A program made the position numbers and the translations under genes. From NCBI GenBank assembly GCA_015060395.1, contig SUYP01000003.1:62001-126000 (forward strand): a DNA stretch of 64,000 nucleotides, given 5' to 3'. The stretch is from Bacteroidales bacterium. Lineage in GTDB: Bacteria; Bacteroidota; Bacteroidia; Bacteroidales; UBA932. The notes below the pieces were generated by a model. It was not told the DNA's origin. It did not search any database and saw only the letters and a list, made by a program, of their open reading frames with translations. Below are positions 1 to 10,061 of the stretch, in pieces; position 1 is the first letter of the stretch; each line of letters opens with the position of its first letter.

Positions 1-65
1 TTTTAGTGATCTGGTCATTGTGGTTATGTTTTGTTATTGATATTCTGTCCAATAGGAATATATGG

Positions 66-1517
66 CTACTTCACTTCATAATTCTCCGGCATCGAATACA
101 TATCCGGAAGGTCTCTGCTGAAGAAGGTAGAAGGGTCATTGTAGAATGTCCTGAAGTCATCTTCTGACGGATGTCCCGGATATACCGAGTAGAAATGCCT
201 GTCGTTTTCGTTAGTGCCGACATATTTGTTTCTCCACATCACTATCATACTGACCCTCTGGCCTTTTGCGCATTCGAGGATGTGGTTCGTCCAGTAGTCG
301 TTCCAGTTGAATCCTTCAGGTCCGGTCTCGGTCACTCCGCAAGGTTTCTTCTTCTCTCTGGAGAGTGCGGACATCGCTGTGAGATTGCTCTTGAAAGCAT
401 TCTTGTTGTCCCAGTGATAACAGTCCATACCTATGAAGTCAACATAGTCGTCGCCCGGCCATCTGTGGAGAAGTCTTGACTTCACTCCGTCGCCATAGTT
501 GGCATCCATCTGCGGCGAAATCGCGTAGATGAAGTTCCTTACGCCCTTGACATCTCTCAGATAGGTGATAGTGAACTGCCAGAATCTGATGAATTCTTCT
601 TGAGTCGTACACTTTGAACTCCACCAAGACCAGGTCTGGGTGTGTTCGTGGTAAGGACGGAAGATGATAGGGATAAGCTTGCCGTCGGAACCTCTGAGGT
701 TGTTGGCGAAGTCGGCACATCTGTCAAGCCACTGGAGATATTTAGTACGTGTCGCGTGACCTTCTGTCAGGATGCTCTTCACTACTTCGTCGCTGGAATT
801 GTCCCACGAATCTCCACCGGTATGAGGATTGTTCAGGTGGCAGCAGGCTGTGATCACCTCGCCTCTGTCGTAAGCCTCGATGATTACCCTGCGACGTATC
901 TGATTGGCCTCGTTCTGGTGTCTGTTGTCCATAATCTCGGCGAAATCGACGCTGAATACTCCAGGATAGTCTCCGCAGACTGACTTGGTGTCTGACTTAC
1001 CGGCTTCGTTGTACCAGTAGCGTCCGTACCAGAGGTCGTCGTGGTGGCCGAACATAAAGCCTTCTTCTGCAAGTTTCCACAAATTGGCATAAAGAGCCTT
1101 TGTCTCGGCGGTTGCGTTCTTATCGACCATACTGAGAGTGACTGCCGGTGCAGGGTTCTCAAGCTGGGTGACGGTTACCATCTTATAATAGTACCTGTCG
1201 TTGACGTCAACGATCTTTATGCTTGCTTCGCGTGAACTGCTGTAGCTGTTCTTCTCGGCAATGAAGCAGACCTTGTCTCCTTCGATCCTGTCGAATCTGA
1301 TCCAGTCGGTCTGCGGCTGGGCGTCAAATGTGAAGTTCGACTTGACCTCGACCGTGAATTCCCCTCCGGTATGAGCGATCTCTACGGATTCCTGCACGGT
1401 CAGAGACCTGGTGTCGGAAGGCGTAGGCTCCGGAGACGGTTCGTTTCCGGAACAGGACATTACAGCCAGCAGAGATGCGGCTGCAGACAAAAGTGCTATA
1501 CCCATATTCCTATACAT
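66..1517 (-). CDS. BACON-GH26 beta-mannanase-like lipoprotein
   Basis: Predicted surface or periplasmic endo-beta-1,4-mannanase of family GH26. Residues 1-22 are a lipoprotein signal ending in a Cys within VMSCSG. Residues about 37-122 resemble a BACON domain, and 130-470 are the GH26 barrel. The motif RPYHE gives the likely acid/base Glu291 and VTETG the likely nucleophile Glu397; the Trp-rich WSWW after the acid/base is typical of the family. The gene starts 5 nt after the stop of the upstream DUF5018-like lipoprotein, so the two are co-transcribed. With the GH130 phosphorylase encoded divergently it points to mannan or glucomannan as substrate. The family also contains xylanases and lichenases, so the exact linkage is inferred. 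Confidence 0.85.
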   Translation of the reverse strand: MYRNMGIALLSAAASLLAVMSCSGNEPSPEPTPSDTRSLTVQESVEIAHTGGEFTVEVKSNFTFDAQPQTDWIRFDRIEGDKVCFIAEKNSYSSSREASIKIVDVNDRYYYKMVTVTQLENPAPAVTLSMVDKNATAETKALYANLWKLAEEGFMFGHHDDLWYGRYWYNEAGKSDTKSVCGDYPGVFSVDFAEIMDNRHQNEANQIRRRVIIEAYDRGEVITACCHLNNPHTGGDSWDNSSDEVVKSILTEGHATRTKYLQWLDRCADFANNLRGSDGKLIPIIFRPYHEHTQTWSWWSSKCTTQEEFIRFWQFTITYLRDVKGVRNFIYAISPQMDANYGDGVKSRLLHRWPGDDYVDFIGMDCYHWDNKNAFKSNLTAMSALSREKKKPCGVTETGPEGFNWNDYWTNHILECAKGQRVSMIVMWRNKYVGTNENDRHFYSVYPGHPSEDDFRTFYNDPSTFFSRDLPDMYSMPENYEVK

Positions 1518-1522
1518 ATTGT

Positions 1523-2563
1523 TTATTGCTCAAGGAGTTCTGAATGATTCTCAAGAGGTGTGTCCGTATCCTGCTGCATAAGCCAGAATGTGTTGCGGAC
1601 ATTGTCGGTGAACCATCTTGAGTCAGGCCAGTTCCAGTCGATATTGTCGAACGGTCCTTCGTGTGAGCGTCCGAAAGCGATCACAGGAACGCTGACTGTC
1701 ACAGCCGAGAATGCGTGCTCGCCGGCTCCATACAGATTGACAGTATAGAGAGGGTCGGAGTAATCGTCATCCTCGTATGCATAAACGACTATGCTGCCGT
1801 CGCCAGGCTTGCCCCAGCGGCTCTTTCCGATAGGGAAGATGCGGTACTTGCCGTTCATATCGTTCCAGTTCTGGTACATATAGTTGGCATACTTGCCGTC
1901 CGGACCCGGAGTGTTGACGAGTGTTCCGAAAGTGGCTCCGGTCTCTGCGTCAGCTTCTTCGAGACGGAAGCTGAGGATATTGTCGTCCTCATCTGTAGGC
2001 ATATAGCCGTCTCCCCAGTGCCACCACTTGTCCATAACTGTCGAGCGTACCTCGGCGTCGTCCCATCCTCCGTGGATGATGAATGCGCTCTTAGGTGCGC
2101 TTCCGTCGAGGATACCCCCGATCGGAGTAAAGCTGTAAGTTCCCTCGAGAGGGTCCTTGAACTGTGTGTAGCTTACGGTGTAGGTACGTGTCTCGCCGTT
2201 GTAGGCTGTCACGGTGAACTCCGCAGAGCCGTTGCTGAAGTCAAGAGTACTGCCGGGGGCTATGCTTGCAGTAGGGCAGAATTCGCTGTCAGGATACTTG
2301 AAATCCAGTGCGACCACCTTTACTGCAGACATATCAAGTCCTCCGGTAATGAGACTGACTGTGACTGATCCTTCTTCGTCATTGCGCCAGTTGTCTGTGA
2401 TGACAGCTGCTCCGATCTGGGATTCGAGTCTCAGATTGACCGGAGTACGCTCACGAAGCCAAGGATCTACCAGCTCTTCAGTGTTGCGTGGCTCTTCCGT
2501 ACAGGAAGCAAGTGCCATAGATGCAACCGCTGCAAGAAACAGATGTCTGTAGATCTTCTTCAT
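1523..2563 (-). CDS. DUF5018-like surface lipoprotein
   Basis: A 346-residue lipoprotein whose start is placed at MKKIYRHLF because the signal peptide and lipobox (ALASC) begin there; the longer reading frame only adds an uncharged leader. The segment around residues 60-135 ends in NGETRTYTVSY, the repeat-like signature of DUF5018-type beta-sandwich modules in Bacteroidota glycan-binding lipoproteins. The C-terminal half is rich in Trp, Asp and Tyr, as expected of a carbohydrate-binding surface, but I do not recognise its fold. It is first in a two-gene operon with the GH26 enzyme, so a role in holding mannan at the cell surface is inferred. No catalytic motif is visible. Confidence 0.7.
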   Translation of the reverse strand: MKKIYRHLFLAAVASMALASCTEEPRNTEELVDPWLRERTPVNLRLESQIGAAVITDNWRNDEEGSVTVSLITGGLDMSAVKVVALDFKYPDSEFCPTASIAPGSTLDFSNGSAEFTVTAYNGETRTYTVSYTQFKDPLEGTYSFTPIGGILDGSAPKSAFIIHGGWDDAEVRSTVMDKWWHWGDGYMPTDEDDNILSFRLEEADAETGATFGTLVNTPGPDGKYANYMYQNWNDMNGKYRIFPIGKSRWGKPGDGSIVVYAYEDDDYSDPLYTVNLYGAGEHAFSAVTVSVPVIAFGRSHEGPFDNIDWNWPDSRWFTDNVRNTFWLMQQDTDTPLENHSELLEQ

Positions 2564-2626
2564 AACGTGGTTCTTTAGTTTATAATTTTTGGTTAATAGT
2601 TTCCGCCTGGATGGCATTTAGCAATA

Positions 2627-2656
2627 CAAATGTAAATTTGTTGCGAAACAAGCAAG
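2627..2656 (-). promoter_or_regulatory. Candidate Bacteroidota promoter for the GH26 operon
   Basis: On the minus strand there is a -33-like CTTG, an 18-base spacer and a TACATTTG -7 box matching TAnnTTTG. It would give a leader of about 55-60 nt before the start at 2563. Confidence 0.5.
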
Positions 2657-2753
2657 TTGAGTATTATGTAAAATCATTATACAATTTTGAATGCATAAAA
2701 GATTGCATAATGATTGAGCGGAAAAGTATAATCCCTTTAGCGGCCATAATGGG

Positions 2754-2761
2754 TATCTTTG
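2754..2761 (+). promoter_or_regulatory. Candidate -7 box for the esterase-GH30 operon
   Basis: TATCTTTG matches TAnnTTTG and lies about 30 nt upstream of the esterase start at 2790. No convincing -33 TTTG is present at the usual distance, so this is weak. Confidence 0.35.
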
Positions 2762-2789
2762 AAGTCGAATGATAGAACAGTTTCCGATT

Positions 2790-4406
2790 ATGAAAAGATT
2801 TCCTTTATTGTGCCTTCTGGCCGCAGCGGTCACGGCATCTTGTTCAGGAGACGGACAACGCACATACCCGGTCTCGAAACAGCAGATCTACATAGGTGAG
2901 GACATAGCGGTTGCGGAAACCGAATATGGAAAGGTGCGCGGCTATATGCTTCACGATGTATATTGCTTCCACGGCATTCCATACGGCGCTCCGACCTCCG
3001 GTGAGAACCGTTTTATGCCTCCTCAGCCTCCTGCACCTTGGGAGGGAGTCCGTGCTGCGGTAGCATTCGGAGAGTCTGCTCCTCAGGAGTATTACGACCG
3101 CAGGCCTGAGTCGTACTATATGTTCACGGACCATTGGAATTATGATGCGATGGGAGAGGATTGCCTCCGTCTGAATGTGTGGACTTCCGGCCTGAAGGAC
3201 GGGGAGAAGCGTCCGGTGCTTGTATGGCTCCACGGAGGCGGCTTTGCCAAAGGAAACGGCATCGAGCAGGATGGATACAATGGAGAAAACATAGCCCGTC
3301 GCAGAGATATAGTTTTTTGCTCGATAAACCATAGGCTCAATGCTTTCGGATTCACCGATCTCTCCTCTGTCGGAGGTGAAAAATACAGGCATTCGGCCAA
3401 TGTCGGAATGCTTGATATCGTGGCTGCCTTGGAGTGGGTACGAGATAATATCGAGAATTTCGGAGGCGATCCGTCGAATGTCACCATAATGGGACAGTCC
3501 GGCGGCGGGTCTAAGGTATGTATGCTTGCTGCAATGCCTTCTGCCAGAGGACTTTTCCATAAGGCGGTGGCGCTCAGCGGTGATGCTGTAAGAGCTAATG
3601 ATGCGACTTATTCTGCAGAGCTCGGAGAGGCGATTCTGGCTGAGGCAGGACTTGAAGCATCCCAGGTGGATTCCCTCCAGAGGATGCCTTGGGAGGATTA
3701 TCTCGAGCTGGCTATGAGGGCTCAGAGGAAGTTCCGTGGATCTTCCGGATACCGTGCCGGATTTGCTCCTGTGGGCAATGATATAGACATTCCTTCAGGA
3801 TACTTTTTTGAAGGCCGGGAGTCGGATGTACCTATGCTGCTGTGCAGCACTTTCCACGAATGGAACCCGAACAGGGACAATCCTGAGTATGAGGACATCA
3901 CCTTCGAGGGAGTTGCTGAGAAGCTTGCTTCTACCTACAAGGATCCTATGGCTGTCATCAACGGCTACAGGGAAGTCTTTCCTGAGGCCCGTCCAATAGA
4001 GATATGGGCTTACGCCGTGTCTCACAGGTATGGAATGATACAGACGGCAAACGCCCGTTGTGCCCAGGGTGCACCGGTATATATGGGATGGTTCGGCTGG
4101 GAGTCTCCTCTCTTTGACGGAAGACACAGGGCATTCCATTGCATCGATATCTCCTTCTGGCTGATGAACACTGACCGTATGGCAACGCATTGCGGAGGAG
4201 GAAACAGCCCGTACAGACTCTCTATGAAGATGTCTGAGGCTCTGGTGAACTTTATGAAGACAGGCCGTCCTTCGTCAAGGCGCCTGCCGGAGTGGGAGGC
4301 ATATACTCCTGAGAACGGCAACGTTATGATACTGAACAACAAGTCTTATATGACTTCAGATCCTGATAAGAAGGCACGTGAAATTGTAGAAAACAACTGG
4401 TTATGA
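2790..4406 (+). CDS. Type-B carboxylesterase lipoprotein
   Basis: Alpha/beta-hydrolase of the carboxylesterase type-B family, 538 residues from the chosen start [10 protein letters not shown]. That start gives a clean lipobox (VTASC); the seven upstream residues have no signal character. HGGG (near residue 150) is the oxyanion-hole motif, EDCLRLNVW is the family signature, and GQSGGG holds the nucleophile Ser237. A Glu in TFHEW and a His in the RHRAFH segment could complete the triad. It overlaps the GH30 gene by ATGA, so it heads a five-gene operon. A role in removing acetyl groups from mannan or other hemicellulose is inferred from the neighbours; sequence alone does not give the ester substrate. 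Confidence 0.8.
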   Translation: MKRFPLLCLLAAAVTASCSGDGQRTYPVSKQQIYIGEDIAVAETEYGKVRGYMLHDVYCFHGIPYGAPTSGENRFMPPQPPAPWEGVRAAVAFGESAPQEYYDRRPESYYMFTDHWNYDAMGEDCLRLNVWTSGLKDGEKRPVLVWLHGGGFAKGNGIEQDGYNGENIARRRDIVFCSINHRLNAFGFTDLSSVGGEKYRHSANVGMLDIVAALEWVRDNIENFGGDPSNVTIMGQSGGGSKVCMLAAMPSARGLFHKAVALSGDAVRANDATYSAELGEAILAEAGLEASQVDSLQRMPWEDYLELAMRAQRKFRGSSGYRAGFAPVGNDIDIPSGYFFEGRESDVPMLLCSTFHEWNPNRDNPEYEDITFEGVAEKLASTYKDPMAVINGYREVFPEARPIEIWAYAVSHRYGMIQTANARCAQGAPVYMGWFGWESPLFDGRHRAFHCIDISFWLMNTDRMATHCGGGNSPYRLSMKMSEALVNFMKTGRPSSRRLPEWEAYTPENGNVMILNNKSYMTSDPDKKAREIVENNWL

Positions 4407-5878
4407 GAAAGATATCCCTTATTGCCGCATTGATTTCAGCTATGGCGGTGCCGGCGGCCGCACAGACGATCTCAGCTTGGGAGACCAAGGCTGACCGATC
4501 GGAACTTTTCGCTCTTCAGCCGGAAACTGTGGAGTTCGATTACAAGAGAAATGAAAGAGCCGCGTATATTGTCGTTGACCCTGTAAGGTCCTACCAGACG
4601 ATGGAGGGTTTCGGATTCGCCTTGACAGGCGGAAGTGCAGAACATCTTATCAAGATGACTCCGTCAGCACGTCACGAGATCCTTCAGGAAATGTTCAACC
4701 CGAAGGATGGAGTAGGATTCAGCTATATCCGTCTGACTCTGGGCTCTTCCGACCTCAACAGCTTTACCTTCTCATACGATGATATCGAAGAAGGTAAGGA
4801 GGATTTCAAGCTCAAGCATTTCTCTCTGTCTCAGGACCTTAAGGATGTCGTTCCTGTAATGCAGGAAATTCTTGGAATCAATCCTGACATACCGGTTATG
4901 TCATCGCCTTGGTCGGCTCCCGTGTGGATGAAGGAAAGCGGAAACATCCGTGGCGGAAAGCTCAGGAAAGACTGCTACCAGGTCTATGCGGAATATTTCG
5001 TGAAATATGTGCAGGCTATGGAAAAGGAAGGTATCCATATCGATGCCGTAACCATCCAGAATGAACCTCTCAATTCGCGTAATACCCCTAGTATGCCTTG
5101 GGATCCGGCCGACCAGATCGAGTTTGTGAAGAACAATCTCGGACCTGAATTCGAAAAAGCGGGTCTTGACACCGACATCATAGTCTTTGACCATAACTGC
5201 GACCGTCCGGACTATGCTCTTGCGATCTACAACGATCCTGATGCGGCCAGATATGTGACCGGTTCCGCATATCATCATTATCGAGGCGACCTGAGTGCTA
5301 TGACGTATGTCTATGAGGCGCGTCCTGACAAAAAAATATACTTTACCGAGCAGATGACTACAGAACGCCCGGGAATGGACCGCATCGATATCGCGGCTCC
5401 TGTAAAGAGACTCATCATCGGTGTGACCCGTAACTGGAGCAGCAATGTGATCCTGTGGAATCTTGCGGCAGATCCTTTGAATGACCCTCATACCGACAAT
5501 GGAGGCTGTTCTATGTGTCAGGGAGCGATAACCATCGATGGAGACAAGGTTACAAGAAATCTTGCATATTATGTCATCGCGCACGCATCCAAGCTCGTGC
5601 CTCCTGGTTCGAAGCGCATATTCTCGACAGCACCTGGAGAAAGATCCATATCGATATGCGAAGATGAACAGCATCCTCAGATGTGGCGTACCAATGTCAT
5701 CGAAAAGGCTGATGTCCCTGATAATGTGACCTTCCTGACCCCTCAGGGAAAGATAGTTATGATAGTTTCTAACGATTCTTGGTCAAGACGTGAGGTAAAT
5801 ATCCAATATAATGGTAAATTTGCAAGAGTAAGGCTTGCGCCCGGCTCTGTCGCCACATACGTGTGGGATGCTGAATGA
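4403..5878 (+). CDS. GH30 family glycoside hydrolase
   Basis: Secreted GH30 (clan A) hydrolase with a signal peptide ending near AAAQ at residue 21 and no lipobox. The family N-terminal motif [11 protein letters not shown] is at about residue 67. QNEP carries the probable acid/base Glu221 and FTEQ the nucleophile Glu316. The C-terminal beta-sandwich includes the usual 'GS..I' and 'IV..VSNDS' strands. GH30 includes glucosylceramidase-like, beta-1,6-glucanase, beta-xylosidase and glucuronoxylanase activities, and I cannot choose among them. Its start overlaps the esterase stop and the symporter follows after 8 nt, so it acts with the other genes of this operon, probably in the periplasm. Confidence 0.85.
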   Translation: MRKISLIAALISAMAVPAAAQTISAWETKADRSELFALQPETVEFDYKRNERAAYIVVDPVRSYQTMEGFGFALTGGSAEHLIKMTPSARHEILQEMFNPKDGVGFSYIRLTLGSSDLNSFTFSYDDIEEGKEDFKLKHFSLSQDLKDVVPVMQEILGINPDIPVMSSPWSAPVWMKESGNIRGGKLRKDCYQVYAEYFVKYVQAMEKEGIHIDAVTIQNEPLNSRNTPSMPWDPADQIEFVKNNLGPEFEKAGLDTDIIVFDHNCDRPDYALAIYNDPDAARYVTGSAYHHYRGDLSAMTYVYEARPDKKIYFTEQMTTERPGMDRIDIAAPVKRLIIGVTRNWSSNVILWNLAADPLNDPHTDNGGCSMCQGAITIDGDKVTRNLAYYVIAHASKLVPPGSKRIFSTAPGERSISICEDEQHPQMWRTNVIEKADVPDNVTFLTPQGKIVMIVSNDSWSRREVNIQYNGKFARVRLAPGSVATYVWDAE

Positions 5879-5886
5879 GATGACTT

Positions 5887-7470
5887 ATGAATGGCTTTTC
5901 AATAGGAATATTTGACATAATCATAATAGGCCTCTACCTGGTGTTCATCACCTGGTGGGGGCTACGTCACGCCAAAGGGGGTGATGCCGGATCATATTTC
6001 CTTGCCGGACGGACGATGCCCTGGTGGGTGGTAGGCCTTTCTCTTTTTGCAGCCAGCATATCCAGCACGACGCTCATCGGCCAGTCCGGGGATGCATATC
6101 ATACCGGTATAGCCGTGTTCAACTATAACCTCACAGGTGGTGTCGTAGTGATGGTATTCTTTGCGGTCTTCCTGCTTCCTCTCTATCTGAAGTCAGGAAT
6201 ATTCACAATACCGGAATTTCTGGAAAAACGTTATGACAGACGCTCCAGATACTATTTTTCCGCCATCAGCATCATCGGAACCGTATTTCTCGATGCGGCA
6301 GGAGCTATGTATGCGGCAGCTCTGATCATAAAACTGATCTTCCCGGCAGCCGACCTTGGCCTTGTGATCTGTATTTTCGCTCTTCTGGCGGCCTCCTATA
6401 CAATTCCGGGAGGACTGTCCTCAGCTATCAGTGCCGAACTTATACAGGCTGTGATCCTTATTGCCGGCTCGATAATTCTGACTGTGGTATGCTTCACCTC
6501 GGGAGGAGGGGAGTATATTGCCGGCCTTATGCAGGATGGTGACATTGCGGTGAAGCTTATACGGCCTATGCACGACCCTGCCACCCCTTGGCTGGGACTG
6601 TTCATAGGAATGCCTATATCCGGCCTTTATTTCTGGGCAAACAACCAGACGCTCGTGCAGAGGGTTCTCAGTGCCAAGAGCGTCAATGAAGGCCGCAAGG
6701 GAGTGATGTTCTGCGGATTCCTTACCCTGCTCACGCTTTTCATCATCATTTTTCCGGGCGTGATCGCACGCAATTTCTTCCCGGAGATAGATAATCCGGA
6801 TATGGTGTATCCTACGATGGTGATGAAGCTCTTGCCGACCGGTCTTCTGGGAGTGCTGCTTTCGGCAATGCTTGCCGCCCTGATGTCCACATTGAGTGCG
6901 ATACTTAATTCGGCTTCAACGCTCTTTACTATGGACTTCTATGCCCAGATGTTCCCGAAGGCGGACTCAAGGAAGCTGGTAAGGACGGGTAAGATCGCCA
7001 CTGTAGTCATTCTTGTGATAGCGGCAGTATGGGCTCCGAATATAGGCAGATTCGATTCTCTTCTTAAATATTATCAGGAGATGATCTCTTATATAGCACC
7101 TCCGGTGGTTGCGGCCTTCCTGACGGGAATATTTTCTCGTCGAGCCAATGCAAACGGGGCGTTTGCCGGCTTGATTTCCGGCCTTGTTCTGGCAGTGATA
7201 CTGCTGTTCTTCCGTGAGGATATTTTCGGAAATATGCATTTCCTTTTTATGATACCTATTCTCTTTACATTCAGTGTATGCGTCATCCTTGCAGTGAGCC
7301 GCTTCTATCCGGCGCCTGCTGAGAGCAAGCTCGAGAACACCGTCTTCTCGTACTCTGAATTCAAGAAGGAAGGAATGGAATTGAAAAACGTGTCTTTCTG
7401 GAACAATTACCGTGCGTGGGGCGCGGGACTTATCCTCTTATCTGCTTTACTGCTTATTATATTCAGTTGA
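5887..7470 (+). CDS. Sodium/solute symporter (SSS family)
   Basis: A 527-residue inner-membrane transporter of the sodium:solute symporter family (SGLT/NIS-like). There are about 13 hydrophobic spans. The N-terminal region DAGSYFLAGRTMPWWVVGLSLFA and following SSTTLIG form the TM1-TM2 region typical of SSS sugar transporters, and a second family signature lies in the ALMSTLSAILNSAST segment. It sits between GH30 and the cytoplasmic GH130, which suggests that it brings the released mono- or oligosaccharide into the cytoplasm. The substrate is not visible in the sequence; a mannosyl-oligosaccharide is an inference from context. Confidence 0.85.
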   Translation: MNGFSIGIFDIIIIGLYLVFITWWGLRHAKGGDAGSYFLAGRTMPWWVVGLSLFAASISSTTLIGQSGDAYHTGIAVFNYNLTGGVVVMVFFAVFLLPLYLKSGIFTIPEFLEKRYDRRSRYYFSAISIIGTVFLDAAGAMYAAALIIKLIFPAADLGLVICIFALLAASYTIPGGLSSAISAELIQAVILIAGSIILTVVCFTSGGGEYIAGLMQDGDIAVKLIRPMHDPATPWLGLFIGMPISGLYFWANNQTLVQRVLSAKSVNEGRKGVMFCGFLTLLTLFIIIFPGVIARNFFPEIDNPDMVYPTMVMKLLPTGLLGVLLSAMLAALMSTLSAILNSASTLFTMDFYAQMFPKADSRKLVRTGKIATVVILVIAAVWAPNIGRFDSLLKYYQEMISYIAPPVVAAFLTGIFSRRANANGAFAGLISGLVLAVILLFFREDIFGNMHFLFMIPILFTFSVCVILAVSRFYPAPAESKLENTVFSYSEFKKEGMELKNVSFWNNYRAWGAGLILLSALLLIIFS

Positions 7471-7474
7471 TATT

Positions 7475-8506
7475 ATGCGACTTAAGAAGTTTGAAAACAA
7501 TCCTATCATTTCACCGAATCCGGACAACCAGTGGGAAAACCTTGTGACCTGCAATCCAGGAGTGATATATGCTGACGGGACTTTCTATATGCTATACAGG
7601 GCTGCCGGCGATGAGCCCGAGCATACTATACGTTTCGGTCTTGCAGTCAGTAAAGACGGTTTCAATTTCACCAGAGCAAGCGACAGCCCGGTATTCGGGC
7701 CGAGTGCTGACGGTCCTGACAGCGGTTGTGTCGAGGATCCGCGCATCGTCAGGTTCGGTGACGAGTTCTATGTGACATACGCATATCGTATCCACCATCC
7801 CGGACAGTACTGGACCTTCCCTCACGATGTGGTTCTTCTTCCGGAGTGCGGAGAGTATGCTCCTGTTGCCCTGAAGGAGAATATTGGTAACACAGGACTT
7901 GCAGTGACCAGGGATTTCAGGAACTTCAGACGTCTGGGAAGGATCACCTCTCCTGTTCTTGATGATAGGGATGTCATACTTTTCCCGGAAAAGATAGGCG
8001 GCAGATATGCGCTTCTGCACCGTCCTAAGCAGTATGTGGGCGAAAGATATGGAGTAGATTACCCATCGATATGGATAAAGTTTTCGGATGACCTGCTCAG
8101 CTGGGAAGACAAGCCGAGCCATCTTCTTATCACGGGGCGCCCGGGCAGCTGGGAGGAAAAGATAGGTGGAAGCACACCTCCTATCCTTACGGATGACGGA
8201 TGGCTTGTACTGTATCACGGAGTGGCTGACGGAGGCAAGGCAGAATATAATGTGGGAGCTCTTCTGCTTGACAAGGACGACCCTTTGAAGGTCATTGCCC
8301 GTACTGTCAGCCCGATCCTCTCTCCTGAGCATCCGTATGAGACGGACGGCTTCTACAGCAGATGCATCTTCCCTTGTGGAAATGTGGTCGTTGACGGAAT
8401 CCTTTATGTGTATTATGGTGCTGCGGACAGATTTGTCGGGGTTGCGACCTGCCCTCTTCAGGAATTATTGGACTATCTTAAAAGAGAATGCTTATGCGAA
8501 GAATAG
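7475..8506 (+). CDS. GH130 beta-mannoside phosphorylase-like enzyme
   Basis: A 343-residue cytoplasmic enzyme of family GH130, which phosphorolyses beta-1,4- or beta-1,2-mannosides to mannose-1-phosphate (some members are hydrolases). The start at MRLKKFENNPI was chosen because this is the conserved GH130 N terminus and it lies 4 nt after the symporter stop; the upstream extension is a shadow of the symporter. Family motifs seen are NPGVIY, GCVEDPRIVRFGDEFYVTYA with the candidate catalytic Asp, and the C-terminal YYGAADRFVGVAT. No signal peptide is present, so its substrate must be imported, which fits the neighbouring symporter. The exact linkage cannot be decided. Confidence 0.88.
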   Translation: MRLKKFENNPIISPNPDNQWENLVTCNPGVIYADGTFYMLYRAAGDEPEHTIRFGLAVSKDGFNFTRASDSPVFGPSADGPDSGCVEDPRIVRFGDEFYVTYAYRIHHPGQYWTFPHDVVLLPECGEYAPVALKENIGNTGLAVTRDFRNFRRLGRITSPVLDDRDVILFPEKIGGRYALLHRPKQYVGERYGVDYPSIWIKFSDDLLSWEDKPSHLLITGRPGSWEEKIGGSTPPILTDDGWLVLYHGVADGGKAEYNVGALLLDKDDPLKVIARTVSPILSPEHPYETDGFYSRCIFPCGNVVVDGILYVYYGAADRFVGVATCPLQELLDYLKRECLCEE

Positions 8507-9963
8507 TGTGTGTGATTATGTCTTGCCTCCTTCTGGCATCCTGCCGGGAAGCCGATGTCGTTCTGAAGGTGACTGACCAGGTCATCAATTCGGATTATAT
8601 CGGTAACGGAGCCGAATGGGACCCTTATGATGAGGCTATCGTCTGGGAGGCTGACCTGTCGGATGAGGATTGGAATGAACTTTTTGCCCGGGTTGACAGG
8701 ATGAGGCCGGGTTATGTCCGCTGTATGATAAACAGCCCTTATCTCTATTGGGACGCTTCGTCGCGTAGCTATGAAAAGACTCGTAATGTCCAGAAGATAA
8801 GCAGGTTGCTGCAGTATTGCAATGACAGGGAGATTACCGTTGTGTATGGAGAATTCAATCCGCCGGAACCGGATATGAAGGATTCACAGAAATGGGTGGA
8901 GATGTCGGTGAATTATCTTGATTATCTTGTCAACGGACTCGGTTTCGATTGTATCAAGCATTTCGTGATATTCAATGAGCCGGATGGGGACTGGGCCACT
9001 ACGGATGGAGACTATGAACTCTGGAAGTCAATGGCATTGAGGTTTGATGCAGAGATGGAACGTTATCCGGGACTGAAGGAGAAGGTCTCTCTGGCCGCTC
9101 CTGATGCAGTTGTCCACTGGGTGCACCCTGAAACAGGAATGAATGCGTCGGATTGGATGAGAAGGACTTCTGAGGAACTTGATGAAATAGTCGGCGTATA
9201 TGATGTCCACGCGTATCCCGGCCAGACGGAGGTGCGTGACGGCTCCTATGCCCGTAAGCTTCAGGCACTCAAGGCTCTTGTGCCGGAGGGTAAGCGGATC
9301 CTGCTGGGCGAGGCCGGCTTCAAGTATGAAAATCCTGAAGATTCCCTTATGCTGGCAGAGAATTTACGTCGTGCCGATGAACATCCGTACGCCGGTGGAA
9401 TTGACAGCAATATGATGGTATATGATCATTTCTACGGGCTTGATATGGCTCTTCTGGCGATGGATGTTATGAATGCCGGATATTCAGGTATGGCTGTCTG
9501 GATGCTTGATGATGCGGCTCATTCTGTCGGTGATACGGGAAGGAAGGACAGTATCAAGGTATGGGGATTCTGGAACATCCTTGGCGAGGAAGCCTTCGGC
9601 CGGCCATCGGAAGAAGAGATACGTCCTTGGTATTGGGCCTGGTCACTTATGTGCCGTTATTTCCCTAAGGGCTGTGATATCAATGCTGTAGAACTGACCG
9701 GTTCCGGAGAACTCCGTGCCTGTGCCGCAGAATCGGATGGAAGGCATACGGTGGCTGTTGTGAACTGGTCTTCGGAAGATGTGCAGATTTCTATGCAGGT
9801 TCCATATACTTTTTTAAATGCTTCGGTATATGTTTATGAAGAGTCCGGCGCTTATCGTGATGCCGAAGGCGGTCTGGTGCCGTCCTATACCGGAATATGC
9901 GGAGATGCTGTATCTGTAAATGTTCCTGCTCAGAGTCTGACTGTCATAACCGATATGCAATAG
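8494..9963 (+). CDS. Clan-A-like glycosidase lipoprotein, family unassigned
   Basis: A lipoprotein of about 489 residues (lipobox LLLASC) that overlaps the GH130 gene by 13 nt. An alternative ATG six bases upstream would add two residues. It has the look of a (beta/alpha)8 clan-A hydrolase: HFVIFNEPDGDW gives a probable acid/base Glu near residue 162 and ILLGEAGF a probable nucleophile near residue 273, followed by AVWMLDDAAHS at the end of the barrel and a small C-terminal beta-sandwich. I cannot place it firmly in a GH family; GH39 or GH5-like relatives are possible. As last gene of the operon it probably acts on the same hemicellulose. Confidence 0.65.
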   Translation: MRRIVCVIMSCLLLASCREADVVLKVTDQVINSDYIGNGAEWDPYDEAIVWEADLSDEDWNELFARVDRMRPGYVRCMINSPYLYWDASSRSYEKTRNVQKISRLLQYCNDREITVVYGEFNPPEPDMKDSQKWVEMSVNYLDYLVNGLGFDCIKHFVIFNEPDGDWATTDGDYELWKSMALRFDAEMERYPGLKEKVSLAAPDAVVHWVHPETGMNASDWMRRTSEELDEIVGVYDVHAYPGQTEVRDGSYARKLQALKALVPEGKRILLGEAGFKYENPEDSLMLAENLRRADEHPYAGGIDSNMMVYDHFYGLDMALLAMDVMNAGYSGMAVWMLDDAAHSVGDTGRKDSIKVWGFWNILGEEAFGRPSEEEIRPWYWAWSLMCRYFPKGCDINAVELTGSGELRACAAESDGRHTVAVVNWSSEDVQISMQVPYTFLNASVYVYEESGAYRDAEGGLVPSYTGICGDAVSVNVPAQSLTVITDMQ

Positions 9964-10031
9964 GGGTATATTAGGCGGGTAAATGATTATACTTTTTTGA
10001 ACACTTGCTGTAATCTTGTTGAATTTTTCAT

Positions 10032-10039
10032 TATGTTTG
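10032..10039 (+). promoter_or_regulatory. Candidate -7 box for the AraC-type regulator gene
   Basis: TATGTTTG followed by C matches TAnnTTTG and lies 22 nt before the regulator start. No well-spaced -33 element is seen. Confidence 0.35.
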
Positions 10040-10061
10040 CGGAGACTATGAATCCGCTTCT

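Noticed and set aside
1..65. Left edge of the window
   Set aside because: Sixty-five bases downstream of the GH26 stop hold no gene or clear terminator that I can support.
2618..2863. An 81-codon minus-strand frame in the divergent gap
   Set aside because: It covers the promoter region and the antisense of the esterase signal peptide, with no protein-like features.
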